A stretch of DNA of 64,000 nt from Muricauda sp. SCSIO 64092 (GCF_023016285.1 NZ_CP095413.1:3799001-3863000); one strand, 5' to 3'. Positions 35,269 to 45,286 are shown, numbered from the stretch's first letter. Made by a program: numbers and translations. The notes: a model not told the origin generated them from the letters alone.

Positions 35269-36726
35269 ATGCGAACACTATTTTGTGCTATCTCTTGCCT
35301 GTTTGTTATGGGTTTTCACCTGAATGCCCAGAATTCCCCGGACTGTAGGACCGCTATCCCCATATGTGCCGATGCCACCATAGATGGGGTGGTTGATGGC
35401 GGGGGTGACGTTGATGACTTTGATCCAGATGTAATTCGGCAGACCGGATGCTTGGAAAAGGGTAGTGTCATTTCGGCCAATATAGAGAACAACACGGCCT
35501 GGTATGTATTTAGGGCTGGAACCGATGGTCAAATAGGGTTTCATATCGAGGCCCTGGGATCACCCGTAACCGCGGAGTATGATTTTGCGCTGTACGGTCC
35601 ATTTGACCAAACAACCGGTGCCAATTTCTGCGGCAATATCAGTAATGGTACGGAACAACCTATCCGTTGTAATTACGAAGTAAACGATACCAACTTTACG
35701 GGAATGGGGGTGAACCCTGAAAATGGACAGGTAGGTGCGCCCAATGTCACAGGGAGTCAAAATACCTATGATGAGTTCCTGGACGTGATTGCAGGGGAGG
35801 TGTACTTCTTGCTTATCAACAACTTCAACACCAATTTTAATGGTGATGCGGAATCTTTTACCCTAACCTTTACCGGGAATTCCGTTGAAGCGGATCAAAA
35901 TACCGCATTGGACTGTACGTTAAGGGACGAATTCCTTGGTTTTGATATCATTGCTTGCGAGGGTGACCCGACCATTGTGCTGTCCGCCCTAAACTCCCCA
36001 GCAGGTAGCGAGATAGCCAACATTACATGGAGAGTCGATAGAGATAATGATGGAATTATTGATGAGATATTGGTTGATAGATCAATAAATGAGGAGGATC
36101 GGACGTTCACGGTAGAAAGTCCTAATTCCGGTCGTTATTTTGTGACCATAGAAACTACCTTTGGAGAAACCATCACGGATGATATTTTGATTACTTTTTA
36201 TGGTATCCCTGTGCTGTTGCCTGGTGAAGATGGTATTATTGTTAGGGAGGATTTGACCAATGCGGATGATCCGGATCGCTATGTTGTTGAGTTTGTTGTT
36301 GATGGTACCGGGGATTATGAATATGCCATAAACGGGGGCGAATTTCAAGATGAACCCATTTTTTTGGACGTTCCTCCCGGTCTTAATACAGTGATCATCA
36401 ACGATAAAAATGGCTGTGGTACCACTGAACCCATCGAATTTCTTGTAGTGGGCTATCCCAAGTTTTTTACCCCCAATGGTGATGCGTTCAACAATTTTTG
36501 GGAGGTCAAGGGGATTGAGGAACTCATCAATCCCACCATATTCATTTTTGACCGCTACGGAAAGTTGTTGAAGCAGTTGGGGCAAACGGATACTGGTTGG
36601 GATGGGACCTTTAATGGTAGGCAATTGCCATCTTCGGATTATTGGTTTAGGCTGGATTATGAGCGTACTGAGCAAACGGTTATTGTTGCCAAAACCGTTA
36701 GGAACCATTTTTCATTGGTTCGATAA
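35269..36726 (+). CDS. T9SS type B sorting-domain surface protein
   Basis: 485 residues. Signal peptide MRTLFCAISCLFVMGFHLNAQ; an N-terminal region (SPDCRTAIPICADATIDGVV) as found in many gliding-associated proteins; and a C-terminal domain with YPKFFTPNGDAFNNFWEVKG, IFDRYGKLLKQL and GWDGTFNGRQLPSSDYWF, the type B (gliding-motility-associated, CHU_C-like) sorting domain. The protein should be exported by the type IX secretion system to the cell surface or medium. Middle region has no clear catalytic motif. Confidence 0.93.
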   Translation: MRTLFCAISCLFVMGFHLNAQNSPDCRTAIPICADATIDGVVDGGGDVDDFDPDVIRQTGCLEKGSVISANIENNTAWYVFRAGTDGQIGFHIEALGSPVTAEYDFALYGPFDQTTGANFCGNISNGTEQPIRCNYEVNDTNFTGMGVNPENGQVGAPNVTGSQNTYDEFLDVIAGEVYFLLINNFNTNFNGDAESFTLTFTGNSVEADQNTALDCTLRDEFLGFDIIACEGDPTIVLSALNSPAGSEIANITWRVDRDNDGIIDEILVDRSINEEDRTFTVESPNSGRYFVTIETTFGETITDDILITFYGIPVLLPGEDGIIVREDLTNADDPDRYVVEFVVDGTGDYEYAINGGEFQDEPIFLDVPPGLNTVIINDKNGCGTTEPIEFLVVGYPKFFTPNGDAFNNFWEVKGIEELINPTIFIFDRYGKLLKQLGQTDTGWDGTFNGRQLPSSDYWFRLDYERTEQTVIVAKTVRNHFSLVR

Positions 36727-36751
36727 AAAAAGCCGGACATACATCCGGCCT
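36724..36751 (-). terminator. Terminator after FadL-type gene
   Basis: Read on the reverse strand, GCCGGA-TGTATG-TCCGGC is followed by TTTTTTT. The T-run favours the reverse-strand gene; the T9SS gene ends beside it and may also use it. Confidence 0.8.
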
Positions 36752-36786
36752 TATACCTATTCCAATCACATATTCCCAAGCAGGCT

Positions 36787-38289
36787 CTAAAATTTTAAGG
36801 TGAAGGACAAGATGATATTGGAATTTGTTCGATTGACCAGGGCATTATTGGTTGCTCCCGAATCGAAAAAGAGTTCATTGACGTCCTGCTCCGTTCTGGC
36901 ATAGGCCAAATCCAATCGGCTGCCTCCAAAATCATAGCCAATCCCTGCGGAAAACCCTTCCAAATCCCCAATGACATCGGAATCTTCATACGGACTTTCC
37001 TCTATACGGTACCCTCCCCGTAGGCTAAGTCGTTCAATTCTGTACTCACCACCAAATCGATAGGAGTTCACAACGCCCAGTTGGCTGGCAATCAGTTGAT
37101 TTTGATCGGCAAAAACAGGATCGGAGTTGGGCCGCAATTCTGCTTGGGAAAAATCCTGATAGCCATAGTCGAAGCTGAGCAGTCCGTCCTTACCAAAGAC
37201 GATTGCCGCACTACCGGTCACTTTTCCAGGGGTTTGAATGCGATAGTCCTCAAAGAGGTTAACGATATTGAAATCAATGAAATTAATATCATCGTCAGCT
37301 AAATTGGAATTGATCCGTTGGGCCGTATCGTCCCGTAACCTATACCATGTGGGCGATTGGTAACTTCCGCCAATCCGTATACTTTCGTTGAGTTTGGCAA
37401 TGGCCCCTACGCTAAAGGAAAACCCTTCCCCTTCGGTACGTAAAAAGTTGTCAAAAGCGGCAAATTGAACGGGGGAATCCGCATTGAATCCACTTTCGTC
37501 CAATCTGGTCAACCGCTCATACAAAAGCGAGTGAAAATTTACGGAGGCCCCAATATATAAGCTTTCCTGGTATTGTCCAGAGAAGTTCAGGGTAAATTTA
37601 CTGTTATGGCCATTGACGGTTTGACTGTAGGTTTGGTTCACGTTATCATACGATGCATTGGACAAATACGCAGTTCCACTTTCATCGGCTTCGTCCACGG
37701 GGTTTATGATTCCGCCAAAATATCCCAGAAACGCTTGTTGATTTCCGAATCCCTGTTCGGCACCAACCCTAAGATAGGCTTCCTCCAGGAATTCGTTTTG
37801 GTTCAAAAGCAGGTTTCTAAAGGGCACATCTTGGGCGAACTCCAAAAAATAATTGTCTATCCCTTCCGTTGAATTTCCTGTGGCAATAAACTCGTTATCG
37901 AAGTTTTCGACCAAATCATAATTTATGGCCAGGGCAATTTTTTTCCATGGCGAATTGGGGGACTTAAAGACAAATACCCCACCAACTTGGTTCAATTGCT
38001 GTGAATTCAGTTCGGTAGTCACGGTACTGCTTCCATACAGGGCATCATTGTTCCTGTTGTAATTGGAGCCGGTAGCCGTGAATTGGCTGTAATTGAAAAC
38101 GGATGATCCTGCCGGATTTACATTAAGGGCGGATAGGTCTCCCCCCAACGCTCCGAAGGCTCCCCCCAACGCTTGAAATCTTGCCGTCCCTTGGCCTTCT
38201 TGAATGCTGTACCGAAGTACATCATTAATGCCTTGGGCGTTTGCACCTAGGCATACAACTCCCATTATGAGTATGGATAATCTTCTCAT
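36787..38289 (-). CDS. OmpP1/FadL-family outer-membrane transporter
   Basis: 500 residues. Signal peptide MRRLSILIMGVVCLGANAQG; the N-terminal hatch region (QEGQGTARFQALGGAFGALGGDLSALNVNPAGSSVF) is the best-conserved part of FadL-type channels, with NPAG. The rest is a 14-strand-type barrel with amphipathic strands, ending ILSFTLKF (terminal Phe). FadL channels admit long-chain fatty acids or other hydrophobic compounds. It is followed upstream by the Gly/Trp repeat lipoprotein on the same strand with a 34-base gap, suggesting co-expression. Confidence 0.93.
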   Translation of the reverse strand: MRRLSILIMGVVCLGANAQGINDVLRYSIQEGQGTARFQALGGAFGALGGDLSALNVNPAGSSVFNYSQFTATGSNYNRNNDALYGSSTVTTELNSQQLNQVGGVFVFKSPNSPWKKIALAINYDLVENFDNEFIATGNSTEGIDNYFLEFAQDVPFRNLLLNQNEFLEEAYLRVGAEQGFGNQQAFLGYFGGIINPVDEADESGTAYLSNASYDNVNQTYSQTVNGHNSKFTLNFSGQYQESLYIGASVNFHSLLYERLTRLDESGFNADSPVQFAAFDNFLRTEGEGFSFSVGAIAKLNESIRIGGSYQSPTWYRLRDDTAQRINSNLADDDINFIDFNIVNLFEDYRIQTPGKVTGSAAIVFGKDGLLSFDYGYQDFSQAELRPNSDPVFADQNQLIASQLGVVNSYRFGGEYRIERLSLRGGYRIEESPYEDSDVIGDLEGFSAGIGYDFGGSRLDLAYARTEQDVNELFFDSGATNNALVNRTNSNIILSFTLKF

Positions 38290-38323
38290 CTTGTATTCCT
38301 TTAAACGTTAATTGACTTTGAAT

Positions 38324-39613
38324 TTAATTTCTTCGTCCGCCACTTCTTCCTGAGGAAGAACGACCTCCTCCTGATGATCGTCCGCCAGAACTGCGGTAAC
38401 TGCCACCGGAGCTTCTATAACTTCCGGAACTCCTTGAGCTACCTGAGCTTCGGTAACTGCCCGAGCTTCTTGAGCTTCTTGATGGTGAAGAACGGTATCC
38501 GCTTCCGGAACTGGAACGGGACGACCGCCCATAACCATAGGTACTGCTCCTTGGGGCCGTTCTACTACCCGACTGGTAACTCCTGGAACTTCTTCCGGCA
38601 CCACTGTAGGTCCTTGAACGCCCTGTTGCACTTCCGGAACGACCGTAGGAATTGCTCCTTGAACTTCCACTATATCTGGGATTGCTTCGCGTGATGCCAT
38701 TGTACCTTGGGGTAGATCGGGTACTTCTACTGGAACGATACCTTTGGTTTCTGGCAATGGCATCGGAACTTACGGCCCTTCTTGCGGTGCTATTGCTCCT
38801 ATAACTTCTGCCCGCAGTACTCCTATTTACGTTGGAACGTGCACTGGTACTTCTCAATCTTGAGGAATTCAACGTATTTCTTCTATAAATGCCAGAGCTT
38901 CCGCGTAGGCTATTACTGGCCAATGCATTGGTTCTATATCCCCTTCGGGTTCGGTTAAAGGCTACGTTTCTATTGTAAAATCCACGACCGCCAAATCCTC
39001 CATAAACAGGACCTCCCCAGGCCCAACCGGCATTCCATCCCCAACCGGCATTCCATCCCCAGCCAAAGCCTCCCCAGCCCCAACCGGCATTCCATGCCCA
39101 TGGATTGTTCCATCCCCAGCCAAAGCCTCCCCAGCCCCAACCGGCGTTCCATAACCAAGGATCGTTCCATCCCCAGCCAAGGCCTCCCCAGCCCCAACTG
39201 TTGTCATATACATTGATGTTTACATTGGTGGGATTGTCCCCCCAACCTGGATTACCATTATAGTCGTTATTGGTGGCAAAATAATCTACCTGTGCCCCCA
39301 CTTGTAAGGAATCACTTTGCACTCCACTATAGTAATCATCTACATCCGTGAAAATTTCAGAGTCCAAAATTTGCTGATATTCCTCTGCGCGTTGTCCAAA
39401 ATATTCTCCATAAATATTATTCTCCGTTTCCTCGTTCTGGACGGCCTCTTCATTCTTTTTCTCAACACTAACTACCCTGTTGCCAGAAGAATAGATACCA
39501 TCATCGTCATAGTATGATGCTTGTTGGTAAGAACCACAGGATACCAGGGAGAGGAGAAGTGCTCCCAGGATTATGGGAACATAAAACTTTTTGCGGGGTA
39601 GATTGGGATTCAT
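38324..39613 (-). CDS. Gly/Trp-repeat and Ser/Arg-rich lipoprotein
   Basis: 429 residues from ATG at 39613 (another ATG at 39637 adds 8 residues). Lipobox at LLLSLVSCGSYQQ. Then an acidic segment (40-125), a tandem Gly/Trp/Asn region with near-repeats WGWGGFGWGWNNPWAWNAG, and about 230 residues of Ser/Arg/Gly/Tyr-rich low complexity ending SGGRRN. The strongly basic tail suggests binding to nucleic acid or acidic polysaccharide; that is inference. Orthologues of this kind occur widely in Flavobacteria next to proS (from memory). Divergent from proS over a 96-base gap. Confidence 0.8.
   Translation of the reverse strand: MNPNLPRKKFYVPIILGALLLSLVSCGSYQQASYYDDDGIYSSGNRVVSVEKKNEEAVQNEETENNIYGEYFGQRAEEYQQILDSEIFTDVDDYYSGVQSDSLQVGAQVDYFATNNDYNGNPGWGDNPTNVNINVYDNSWGWGGLGWGWNDPWLWNAGWGWGGFGWGWNNPWAWNAGWGWGGFGWGWNAGWGWNAGWAWGGPVYGGFGGRGFYNRNVAFNRTRRGYRTNALASNSLRGSSGIYRRNTLNSSRLRSTSARSNVNRSTAGRSYRSNSTARRAVSSDAIARNQRYRSSRSTRSTPRYNGITRSNPRYSGSSRSNSYGRSGSATGRSRTYSGAGRSSRSYQSGSRTAPRSSTYGYGRSSRSSSGSGYRSSPSRSSRSSGSYRSSGSSRSSGSYRSSGGSYRSSGGRSSGGGRSSSGRSGGRRN
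39016..39204 (-). repeat. Tandem coding repeat, about 57-base unit
   Basis: Repeated CCCCAGCCAAAGCCTCCCCA and CCAACCGGCATTCCAT blocks on the plus strand encode the Gly/Trp units of the lipoprotein at 38324-39613. Two full 19-residue units are visible plus partial units of 13, 6 and 6 residues. Confidence 0.8.
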
Positions 39614-39709
39614 ATCTTCAATTTTTTTGTTCAACATACTAAAAAAATGGTAGTTTTACCGTTTAATTTTTGTTAATCTAGACACAAGTTTTGTGCCAAA
39701 CTTTATTGG

Positions 39710-41185
39710 ATGGGTAAAAATTTGACGAGTAGGGCGGAAGACTACTCCAAATGGTATAATGAATTGGTAGTAAAGGCAGATTTGGCCGAGAACTCGGGCG
39801 TTAGGGGATGTATGGTCATTAAACCCTATGGATTTGCCATTTGGGAAAAGATGCAAGCAGGTCTCGACAAGATGTTCAAGGATACGGGGCATCAAAATGC
39901 CTACTTTCCCATTTTTATTCCCAAGTCCTATTTTAGCAAGGAGGCAAGTCATGTGGAAGGGTTTGCAAAAGAGTGTGCCGTAGTTACCCATTACCGATTG
40001 AAGAACTCGGAGGATGGAAGTGGTATCGTAGTGGATGAGAATGCAAAATTGGAAGAGGAATTGATTGTAAGGCCTACTTCCGAAACCATTATTTGGGACA
40101 CCTACAGAAAATGGATCCAATCGTATCGGGATCTTCCCTTGTTATTGAACCAATGGGCCAATGTGGTGCGATGGGAAATGCGGACCCGACTTTTTTTGAG
40201 AACGGCGGAATTTCTTTGGCAGGAAGGCCATACCGCCCATGCTACGGAAAAGGAAGCTGTGGATGAGGCCGAGATGATCATGCATTTATATGCGGATTTT
40301 GCGGAGAACCATATGGCGGTTCCCGTAATCAAAGGAACAAAAACAGAAAGCGAACGTTTTGCCGGAGCGGTTGAAACCTATTGTATAGAGGCCTTGATGC
40401 AGGACGGTAAGGCACTGCAATCAGGGACCTCCCACTTTTTGGGGCAAAATTTTGCCAAGGCCTTTGACGTGAAATTTGCCAACAAGGAAGGAAAACAAGA
40501 TTATGTCTGGGCAACTTCCTGGGGGGTTTCCACCAGATTGATGGGGGCATTGATAATGACACACAGTGATGATAATGGGTTGGTACTCCCGCCAAAATTG
40601 GCACCTATCCAAGTAGTTATAATCCCTATCTACAAGGGAATGGAACAGCTTGAGGCCATATCCAAAAAAGTGGAACCTTTGGTCGAGGCCCTTAAGGAAA
40701 AGGGAATTTCGGTGAAATACGATGATAGGGACACCCATAAGCCCGGATTTAAATTCAATGAGTACGAACTTAAGGGCGTTCCAGTGCGTTTGGCCATCGG
40801 AAATAGGGATTTGGAGAATGGAACCATCGAAGTCGCCAGAAGGGATACTTTGGAAAAAGAGTCCGTACCCATGGAAAATATCCTGGATACCTTAACATCC
40901 TTATTGGAGGAGATACAGTTGCATATTTTTCAGAAAGCGAAAAGGCACCAGGAAGACCACATCACTTTGGTGGATTCCTATAGTGATTTTAAAAAACAGC
41001 TTGAAGAAAAAGGTGGCTTTTTTGCCGCGCATTGGGATGGGACAAGGGAAACCGAGGATAGGATAAAGGAAGAGACCAAGGCTACCATTCGTTGTATTCC
41101 CATTGATGTTCAAAATGAAGAAGGCCGCTGTATGGTCACCAGTAAACCTTCCCCATATCGGGTACTTTTTGCAAAGGCCTACTAG
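39710..41185 (+). CDS. proS: Proline-tRNA ligase, archaeal-like type
   Basis: 491 residues. Class II synthetase of the ProS type 3 (archaeal/eukaryote-like) form that lacks the bacterial editing domain: [20 protein letters not shown], motif 2 [37 protein letters not shown] and the C-terminal [18 protein letters not shown]. Charges tRNA-Pro. Followed 82 bases later by two tRNA-Glu genes. Type 3 ProS is normal in this phylum. Confidence 0.96.
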   Translation: MGKNLTSRAEDYSKWYNELVVKADLAENSGVRGCMVIKPYGFAIWEKMQAGLDKMFKDTGHQNAYFPIFIPKSYFSKEASHVEGFAKECAVVTHYRLKNSEDGSGIVVDENAKLEEELIVRPTSETIIWDTYRKWIQSYRDLPLLLNQWANVVRWEMRTRLFLRTAEFLWQEGHTAHATEKEAVDEAEMIMHLYADFAENHMAVPVIKGTKTESERFAGAVETYCIEALMQDGKALQSGTSHFLGQNFAKAFDVKFANKEGKQDYVWATSWGVSTRLMGALIMTHSDDNGLVLPPKLAPIQVVIIPIYKGMEQLEAISKKVEPLVEALKEKGISVKYDDRDTHKPGFKFNEYELKGVPVRLAIGNRDLENGTIEVARRDTLEKESVPMENILDTLTSLLEEIQLHIFQKAKRHQEDHITLVDSYSDFKKQLEEKGGFFAAHWDGTRETEDRIKEETKATIRCIPIDVQNEEGRCMVTSKPSPYRVLFAKAY

Positions 41186-41211
41186 CCCCTTCAAAAATTA
41201 GGTGGCTACTA

Positions 41212-41241
41212 TTGCAATAGTTAAAAATAGTTGTATTTTTG
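41212..41241 (+). promoter_or_regulatory. Promoter of the tRNA-Glu pair
   Basis: TTG at 41212-41214, 19-base spacer, TATTTTTG at 41234-41241: both elements match the flavobacterial consensus, 26 bases before the first tRNA. Confidence 0.8.
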
Positions 41242-41267
41242 CGTCCGCTAATTAGTGACCTTAGTAT

Positions 41268-41339
41268 GGCCCGTTCGTCTAGGGGTTAGGACGCCAGGTT
41301 TTCATCCTGGTAACAGGGGTTCGATTCCCCTACGGGCTA
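41268..41339 (+). tRNA. tRNA-Glu (anticodon TTC), copy 1
   Basis: 72 bases folding as a cloverleaf: acceptor GGCCCGT with ACGGGCT, anticodon arm CCAGG-TTTTCAT-CCTGG with TTC anticodon, T arm AGGGG-TTCGATT-CCCCT. CCA is not encoded. Identical to copy 2. Confidence 0.96.
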
Positions 41340-41407
41340 CAAATGAAGTGATGGATTAAAAATCAAATCGTTTCCATTTGTTTTTTGATTTGACATTTCA
41401 AGGCAAT

Positions 41408-41479
41408 GGCCCGTTCGTCTAGGGGTTAGGACGCCAGGTTTTCATCCTGGTAACAGGGGTTCGATTCCCCTACGGGCTA
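41408..41479 (+). tRNA. tRNA-Glu (anticodon TTC), copy 2
   Basis: Base-for-base identical to copy 1, with a 140-base start-to-start distance and unrelated spacer apart from a few flanking bases. The copies are probably one transcript from the promoter at 41212, continuing into rpsT unless terminated; I see no hairpin terminator between. Confidence 0.96.
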
Positions 41480-41551
41480 CAAAAATTAAAGAATAATACT
41501 GTAAAGTCGGATTCATTTTCGATTGTACATTTTCCATTTTAAACTAGAACA

Positions 41552-41803
41552 ATGGCAAATCACAAGTCAGCATTAAAAAGAATTAGAAGAAACGAAGCCG
41601 TACGTTTGCGCAACCGTTACCAACATAAGACCATGCGTAACGCAGTAAAAAAACTTCGAAATGAAGAGGATAAGAAAGCTGCGGAGACCTTGTTGCCAAC
41701 CGTGGTTGGGATGATTGATAAGTTGGCCAAGAAGAATATTATCCATGCCAATAAAGCGGCAAATCTAAAGAGCAAGTTGATGAGCAAAGTTGCTGCGATG
41801 TAA
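41552..41803 (+). CDS. rpsT: 30S ribosomal protein S20
   Basis: 83 residues. [21 protein letters not shown] and [20 protein letters not shown] followed by [18 protein letters not shown] are typical of S20, a helical 16S-rRNA binding primary protein. It follows the second tRNA-Glu by 72 bases, and has a terminator at 41827-41858. Confidence 0.96.
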   Translation: MANHKSALKRIRRNEAVRLRNRYQHKTMRNAVKKLRNEEDKKAAETLLPTVVGMIDKLAKKNIIHANKAANLKSKLMSKVAAM

Positions 41804-41826
41804 CTTTTGGATCTGGACAGAGAACA

Positions 41827-41858
41827 TAAAAGCCCTTCCATTTGGAAGGGCTTTTATT
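41827..41858 (+). terminator. Terminator after rpsT
   Basis: AAAAGCCCTTCC-ATTT-GGAAGGGCTTTT: perfect stem with A-run and T-run, so it can serve the converging LruC gene too. Confidence 0.9.
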
Positions 41859-41881
41859 TTTAGGGGATTTCAGACTTCATG

Positions 41882-43978
41882 TCATTGTATGTTTCCCTCA
41901 TTTCGATATCCGGCATTATCCTTATACCAATCCGTAAACACTGCCCCTCCTGAAGTGGCCCATTGATTGAAAAAATTATAAGCCTGATTTACGGGAATTT
42001 TTTCCTTGGGAACCCTAAATTCATGTACAATGTTTATTGCCCATGGAAGACGTGAATCGGTCTGGTAATTGCCATCGGGGTCTTGATTCACCCCTTCGGT
42101 ATCCACTGTATTGACCCCCAAACTTGTCCTTAACCTATTGGGCAGGTGAATTTCCCGGCCCCGATCCCTATCGACGATCAAAAAGGAGTTGAACGGAGCA
42201 ATACCCAATTGGGCTATACTCAATGGTGTGGTAAACCTTACAACTACTTGTGTGGGAATGTTCAACATGGTCTCGTTGTTATCATACAGGATTACGACGG
42301 CCCTGTTTTGATCTTGCTCAACCCCGTTGGGAGCCACATTGATATAACCTTCGGTAAGAACGGTTCCGGTAACGGATTCAACCTGGTTTGGGGCAATGCT
42401 TTCAAATTCAATCCCAAAGGCGTTGGTCAATCCGGCACCATCTGAAGTTACCTCAAAATTGATTTCCAGTTCCACAACTTCGTTCAAGGAGTTCATAATG
42501 GCTACAAAACGGTAATTTATGGCGGCATCATTAAAATCATAATCTCCCATAAATGGCCACAGATCTTCAAAGGCTACGGTTCCCCAACCATATTTACTGG
42601 GCGTAAATTGCTCAAATGCCTTTTCTGCATCTTCAGGATATTCGTCATTGCTATCGCTAATTCCATCACCATCAGTGTCAGGATCCTCCATTTCTTCATC
42701 GGTAAAGGTAAGGGTGGTCAAATCATTGATGGTTCGGCCAAAATTAATTCCGGATGTTGAGTTGGGGCCGTAGATGTATTCCCACCCTCCGGTAACGGTA
42801 TCCATAATGATCAGATCGGAACTTCCACCATTACTCGCCAGCCAAAGTTCATTGTTTGAGTCAAACGTCATGGAGGTGGGCGTAAAAGGGAGGTTGTCCG
42901 CACTGATTCGTGTGGCTTGATACACGTTTCTGTCATCTAAATCCAATCGATATAATCCGCCAAAACTGCTAAGGAATAAAGTTCCATCCTCTGCAAAGGC
43001 CAGATCACCACCGTTGGTAACATCCAGATTGTTGATTTTCCAAGTGGAAAGCACCGATCCATTTGAAGGGTCTATGGTATAGATTTTGGCATTGTTGCCA
43101 GAAAAGTACAACAGGCCATCCTCTTCCCTGTAATCCAATCTTGGACCTCCCATGCCTACATTTCCAACGGTTGTCCAGCTATCATTGACGATGTCATAAC
43201 GCATCAATGGATAAGGCCGGCTTCTACCTATGGAGTATAAATACAGATTGGTTTGGTCGATGGCGGCCGTCCAACTCCCTTGTGGCATGGCCGCAAGGTT
43301 GGTAAGATTGCCATTTAAAGGATTGACCGTAAATAGTTGACCTGAACCGTTTACACAAAACAATGAGTCAATTTGAACCCCTCTTTGGGCCGACCTGCCC
43401 AATGCATATTTCGATTTAAACCGTGAAACCTCGGCCTGTCTCGATTTTCCGGACATATCCGAATGGTTGTAGGTTGCGGTACCATTAACAATATCAACAA
43501 TTTCCGAACTAAAGGTATTTCCTTCCTTTCTACGGATATAGATTTTGGAAAAGTAGGAAGGTGTGGTTACCATATATTCCAAAACACCATTAACGGGTCT
43601 TCCCGTGAACAAGACCTGATTGTACTCATCAGATTCAAAAGTAGTCTCGCTGTCTTGCTCACCTGCATCGTTGACAACAGTGATGTCCTGAATTTCAAAT
43701 TGGACGTCATTGTAGGCATAAACCGTGTAGATGGCATCGGGAGCCATATCATTTATGGTTACGGCCACTGTCTCGGAGGTTTCGAACTCAAAATCTTCGG
43801 GTATCACCAAATTGGTAATTGCGGATCCATCGGATACTTCTTCCTGTTGATTTTCCCCTTCCTGTGATTCTTCTTCAATTACTTCATCCAAACTATCCTT
43901 TACGCAGGAGCCTAGGTTAAAGGCAAAAAAAAGGACAAAGAGTGCTTTTGTTGGTAAAAATAGATGCTTCATAACCAT
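41882..43978 (-). CDS. LruC-domain lipoprotein with propeller-like middle
   Basis: 698 residues (an ATG at 43972 may be the true start). Lipobox at FNLGSCVKDS. Residues 190-425 contain repeats with a propeller character (LYLYSIGRSRPYPLMRYDIV, LDYREEDGLLYFSGNNAKIY, GDLAFAEDGTLFLSSFGGLY). An acidic linker, DPDTDGDGISDSNDEYPED, resembles a thrombospondin type-3 calcium-binding stretch, and LWPFMGDYDFNDAAINYRF starts the LruC domain that runs to the C-terminus. LruC proteins are surface lipoproteins with unclear role. Confidence 0.88.
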   Translation of the reverse strand: MVMKHLFLPTKALFVLFFAFNLGSCVKDSLDEVIEEESQEGENQQEEVSDGSAITNLVIPEDFEFETSETVAVTINDMAPDAIYTVYAYNDVQFEIQDITVVNDAGEQDSETTFESDEYNQVLFTGRPVNGVLEYMVTTPSYFSKIYIRRKEGNTFSSEIVDIVNGTATYNHSDMSGKSRQAEVSRFKSKYALGRSAQRGVQIDSLFCVNGSGQLFTVNPLNGNLTNLAAMPQGSWTAAIDQTNLYLYSIGRSRPYPLMRYDIVNDSWTTVGNVGMGGPRLDYREEDGLLYFSGNNAKIYTIDPSNGSVLSTWKINNLDVTNGGDLAFAEDGTLFLSSFGGLYRLDLDDRNVYQATRISADNLPFTPTSMTFDSNNELWLASNGGSSDLIIMDTVTGGWEYIYGPNSTSGINFGRTINDLTTLTFTDEEMEDPDTDGDGISDSNDEYPEDAEKAFEQFTPSKYGWGTVAFEDLWPFMGDYDFNDAAINYRFVAIMNSLNEVVELEINFEVTSDGAGLTNAFGIEFESIAPNQVESVTGTVLTEGYINVAPNGVEQDQNRAVVILYDNNETMLNIPTQVVVRFTTPLSIAQLGIAPFNSFLIVDRDRGREIHLPNRLRTSLGVNTVDTEGVNQDPDGNYQTDSRLPWAINIVHEFRVPKEKIPVNQAYNFFNQWATSGGAVFTDWYKDNAGYRNEGNIQ

Positions 43979-44295
43979 AATTTCTTCAAAGATTCAAACT
44001 TTAGGGCGCTGTTCGGATTAAGTTTATTTGGGACTTAAAAAGCTGTCGACGAATGGCAACTTTCTAAGGACTAGAGCGCATAACCTTTGCTTATTGCGTA
44101 AATTGAACGAAAAATCTGACAAAAACATTAAAAAACCCGATGAACGGTCCATGAATGTTGTGAAATCAGGAAAAATTGGGGTGAATGGACAAGGCTATTT
44201 TCATTAAATACAATAATTTGATGTTAATAAATAGTTGATTTTTATCCTATCCAATTCCTTATCTTGAAGTAAGATAAATCTTAAAAATAAATTCA
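43979..44295. promoter_or_regulatory. 317-base divergent region before the domain cluster
   Basis: AT-rich region between the LruC gene (reverse) and the 44296 gene (forward). No convincing promoter consensus or RNA fold found; it must hold both promoters. Confidence 0.4.
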
Positions 44296-45210
44296 ATGGA
44301 AAACTACAAGAAAAATCTACAAAAAGTCGGGCAGTTTATCAGCAGGAATGAAGGAGAGTTCATGATTAAAGAGTATAGAAAAAAAGGAGGTGCAGAAAAG
44401 AACAGGTTTTTTATTCACAAGGATTGTATACGTAAAACATTGGAATGTTGTGAAAATGTTTCGGGCATAAAATTTATGTTTGGTATGACTGATTTGAAAG
44501 ATTCGGATTCTAAATCTCTTTTTTTATTTCCTTATAATCAATTTGAAGGGAAAATTAGCAGGGACTCTATAATACCTAAGAACGGATATTTAAATCATAG
44601 TGGTTTAAGATTCTCTATAGCCGAGACCATGGAACAAGTTGCTTGCCACATCAAATATAGAATGGATAATGACCGTATGGGATATAAAGAAGTACCTAGA
44701 TATGTTTTTTTTGGCAAAGATTCCTTAAATGATTTAATTTCAACAGATAATTGTGAAGGAGTTAATGGATATCTCGCAATAAATGGTAATTCGGAAGAAA
44801 CTATTGTTTTCGAAGTTGTAGGTAAAAATAACAAAAGCCTGGATATTTTCTTTGACTATGGGGGAGTTGACCCAGGAGATTATGGAAATGATCCTGGGGA
44901 GTGTATATATTCCCTAATGGTGGATTCACTGTATGGGTCGGAAGATATATTGCGGTTATCTAGAAATTTTAGGGACAAATACCTTTTTGAATCTGAAAAA
45001 AGAATGGCTTTTTCGGAACTTTATTATCTAATTTCTCCAGTTGTAATCCGTAAAACTGCAGGGGATACCCAAAAACAAATAATGGAGGAGTTTTATGAAC
45101 TTAAAATAAAGGCGCTTGAGAAATTGATAATGAATGGTGAATATTCCAATGCCATGGAGGTATTGAAAAATGTTTTAGGGGAACTTACCGAAACATATGC
45201 CGATATCTAA
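44296..45210 (+). CDS. Unrecognised cytosolic protein with two copies of a cluster-specific domain
   Basis: 304 residues, no signal peptide. Two stretches look like the same fold: copy 1 about 14-80 (ISRNEGEFMIKEYRKK, RFFIHKDCIRKTLECC, GIKFMFGMTD, SLFLFPY) and copy 2 about 107-176 (FSIAETMEQVACHI, PRYVFFGKDSLNDLI, GVNGYLAINGN, TIVFEVVG). Each has an amphipathic helix, an F-F-x-x-K-D-x-[IL] helix start, then two strands. The C-terminal 100 residues form helices (ELKIKALEKLIMNGEYSNAM). It shares this domain with 46024-46680 and 46806-47696. Function unknown. Strongly AT-rich, different from flanking genes. Confidence 0.7.
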   Translation: MENYKKNLQKVGQFISRNEGEFMIKEYRKKGGAEKNRFFIHKDCIRKTLECCENVSGIKFMFGMTDLKDSDSKSLFLFPYNQFEGKISRDSIIPKNGYLNHSGLRFSIAETMEQVACHIKYRMDNDRMGYKEVPRYVFFGKDSLNDLISTDNCEGVNGYLAINGNSEETIVFEVVGKNNKSLDIFFDYGGVDPGDYGNDPGECIYSLMVDSLYGSEDILRLSRNFRDKYLFESEKRMAFSELYYLISPVVIRKTAGDTQKQIMEEFYELKIKALEKLIMNGEYSNAMEVLKNVLGELTETYADI

Positions 45211-45286
45211 ATAACTTCTTCTTTTTGTTTAGAAGTAGACTACAGTTTTGAAGTTGCTTCTTAGATGTACTATTAGTCAATTATAG

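Noticed and set aside
38308..38763. Val/Pro/Glu-rich reverse open frame of 151 codons
   Set aside because: Shadow of the Ser/Arg-rich low-complexity tail of the 38324-39613 lipoprotein in another frame.
38962..39213. Met/Gly-repeat reverse frames
   Set aside because: Alternative frames of the Gly/Trp tandem repeat, not independent genes.
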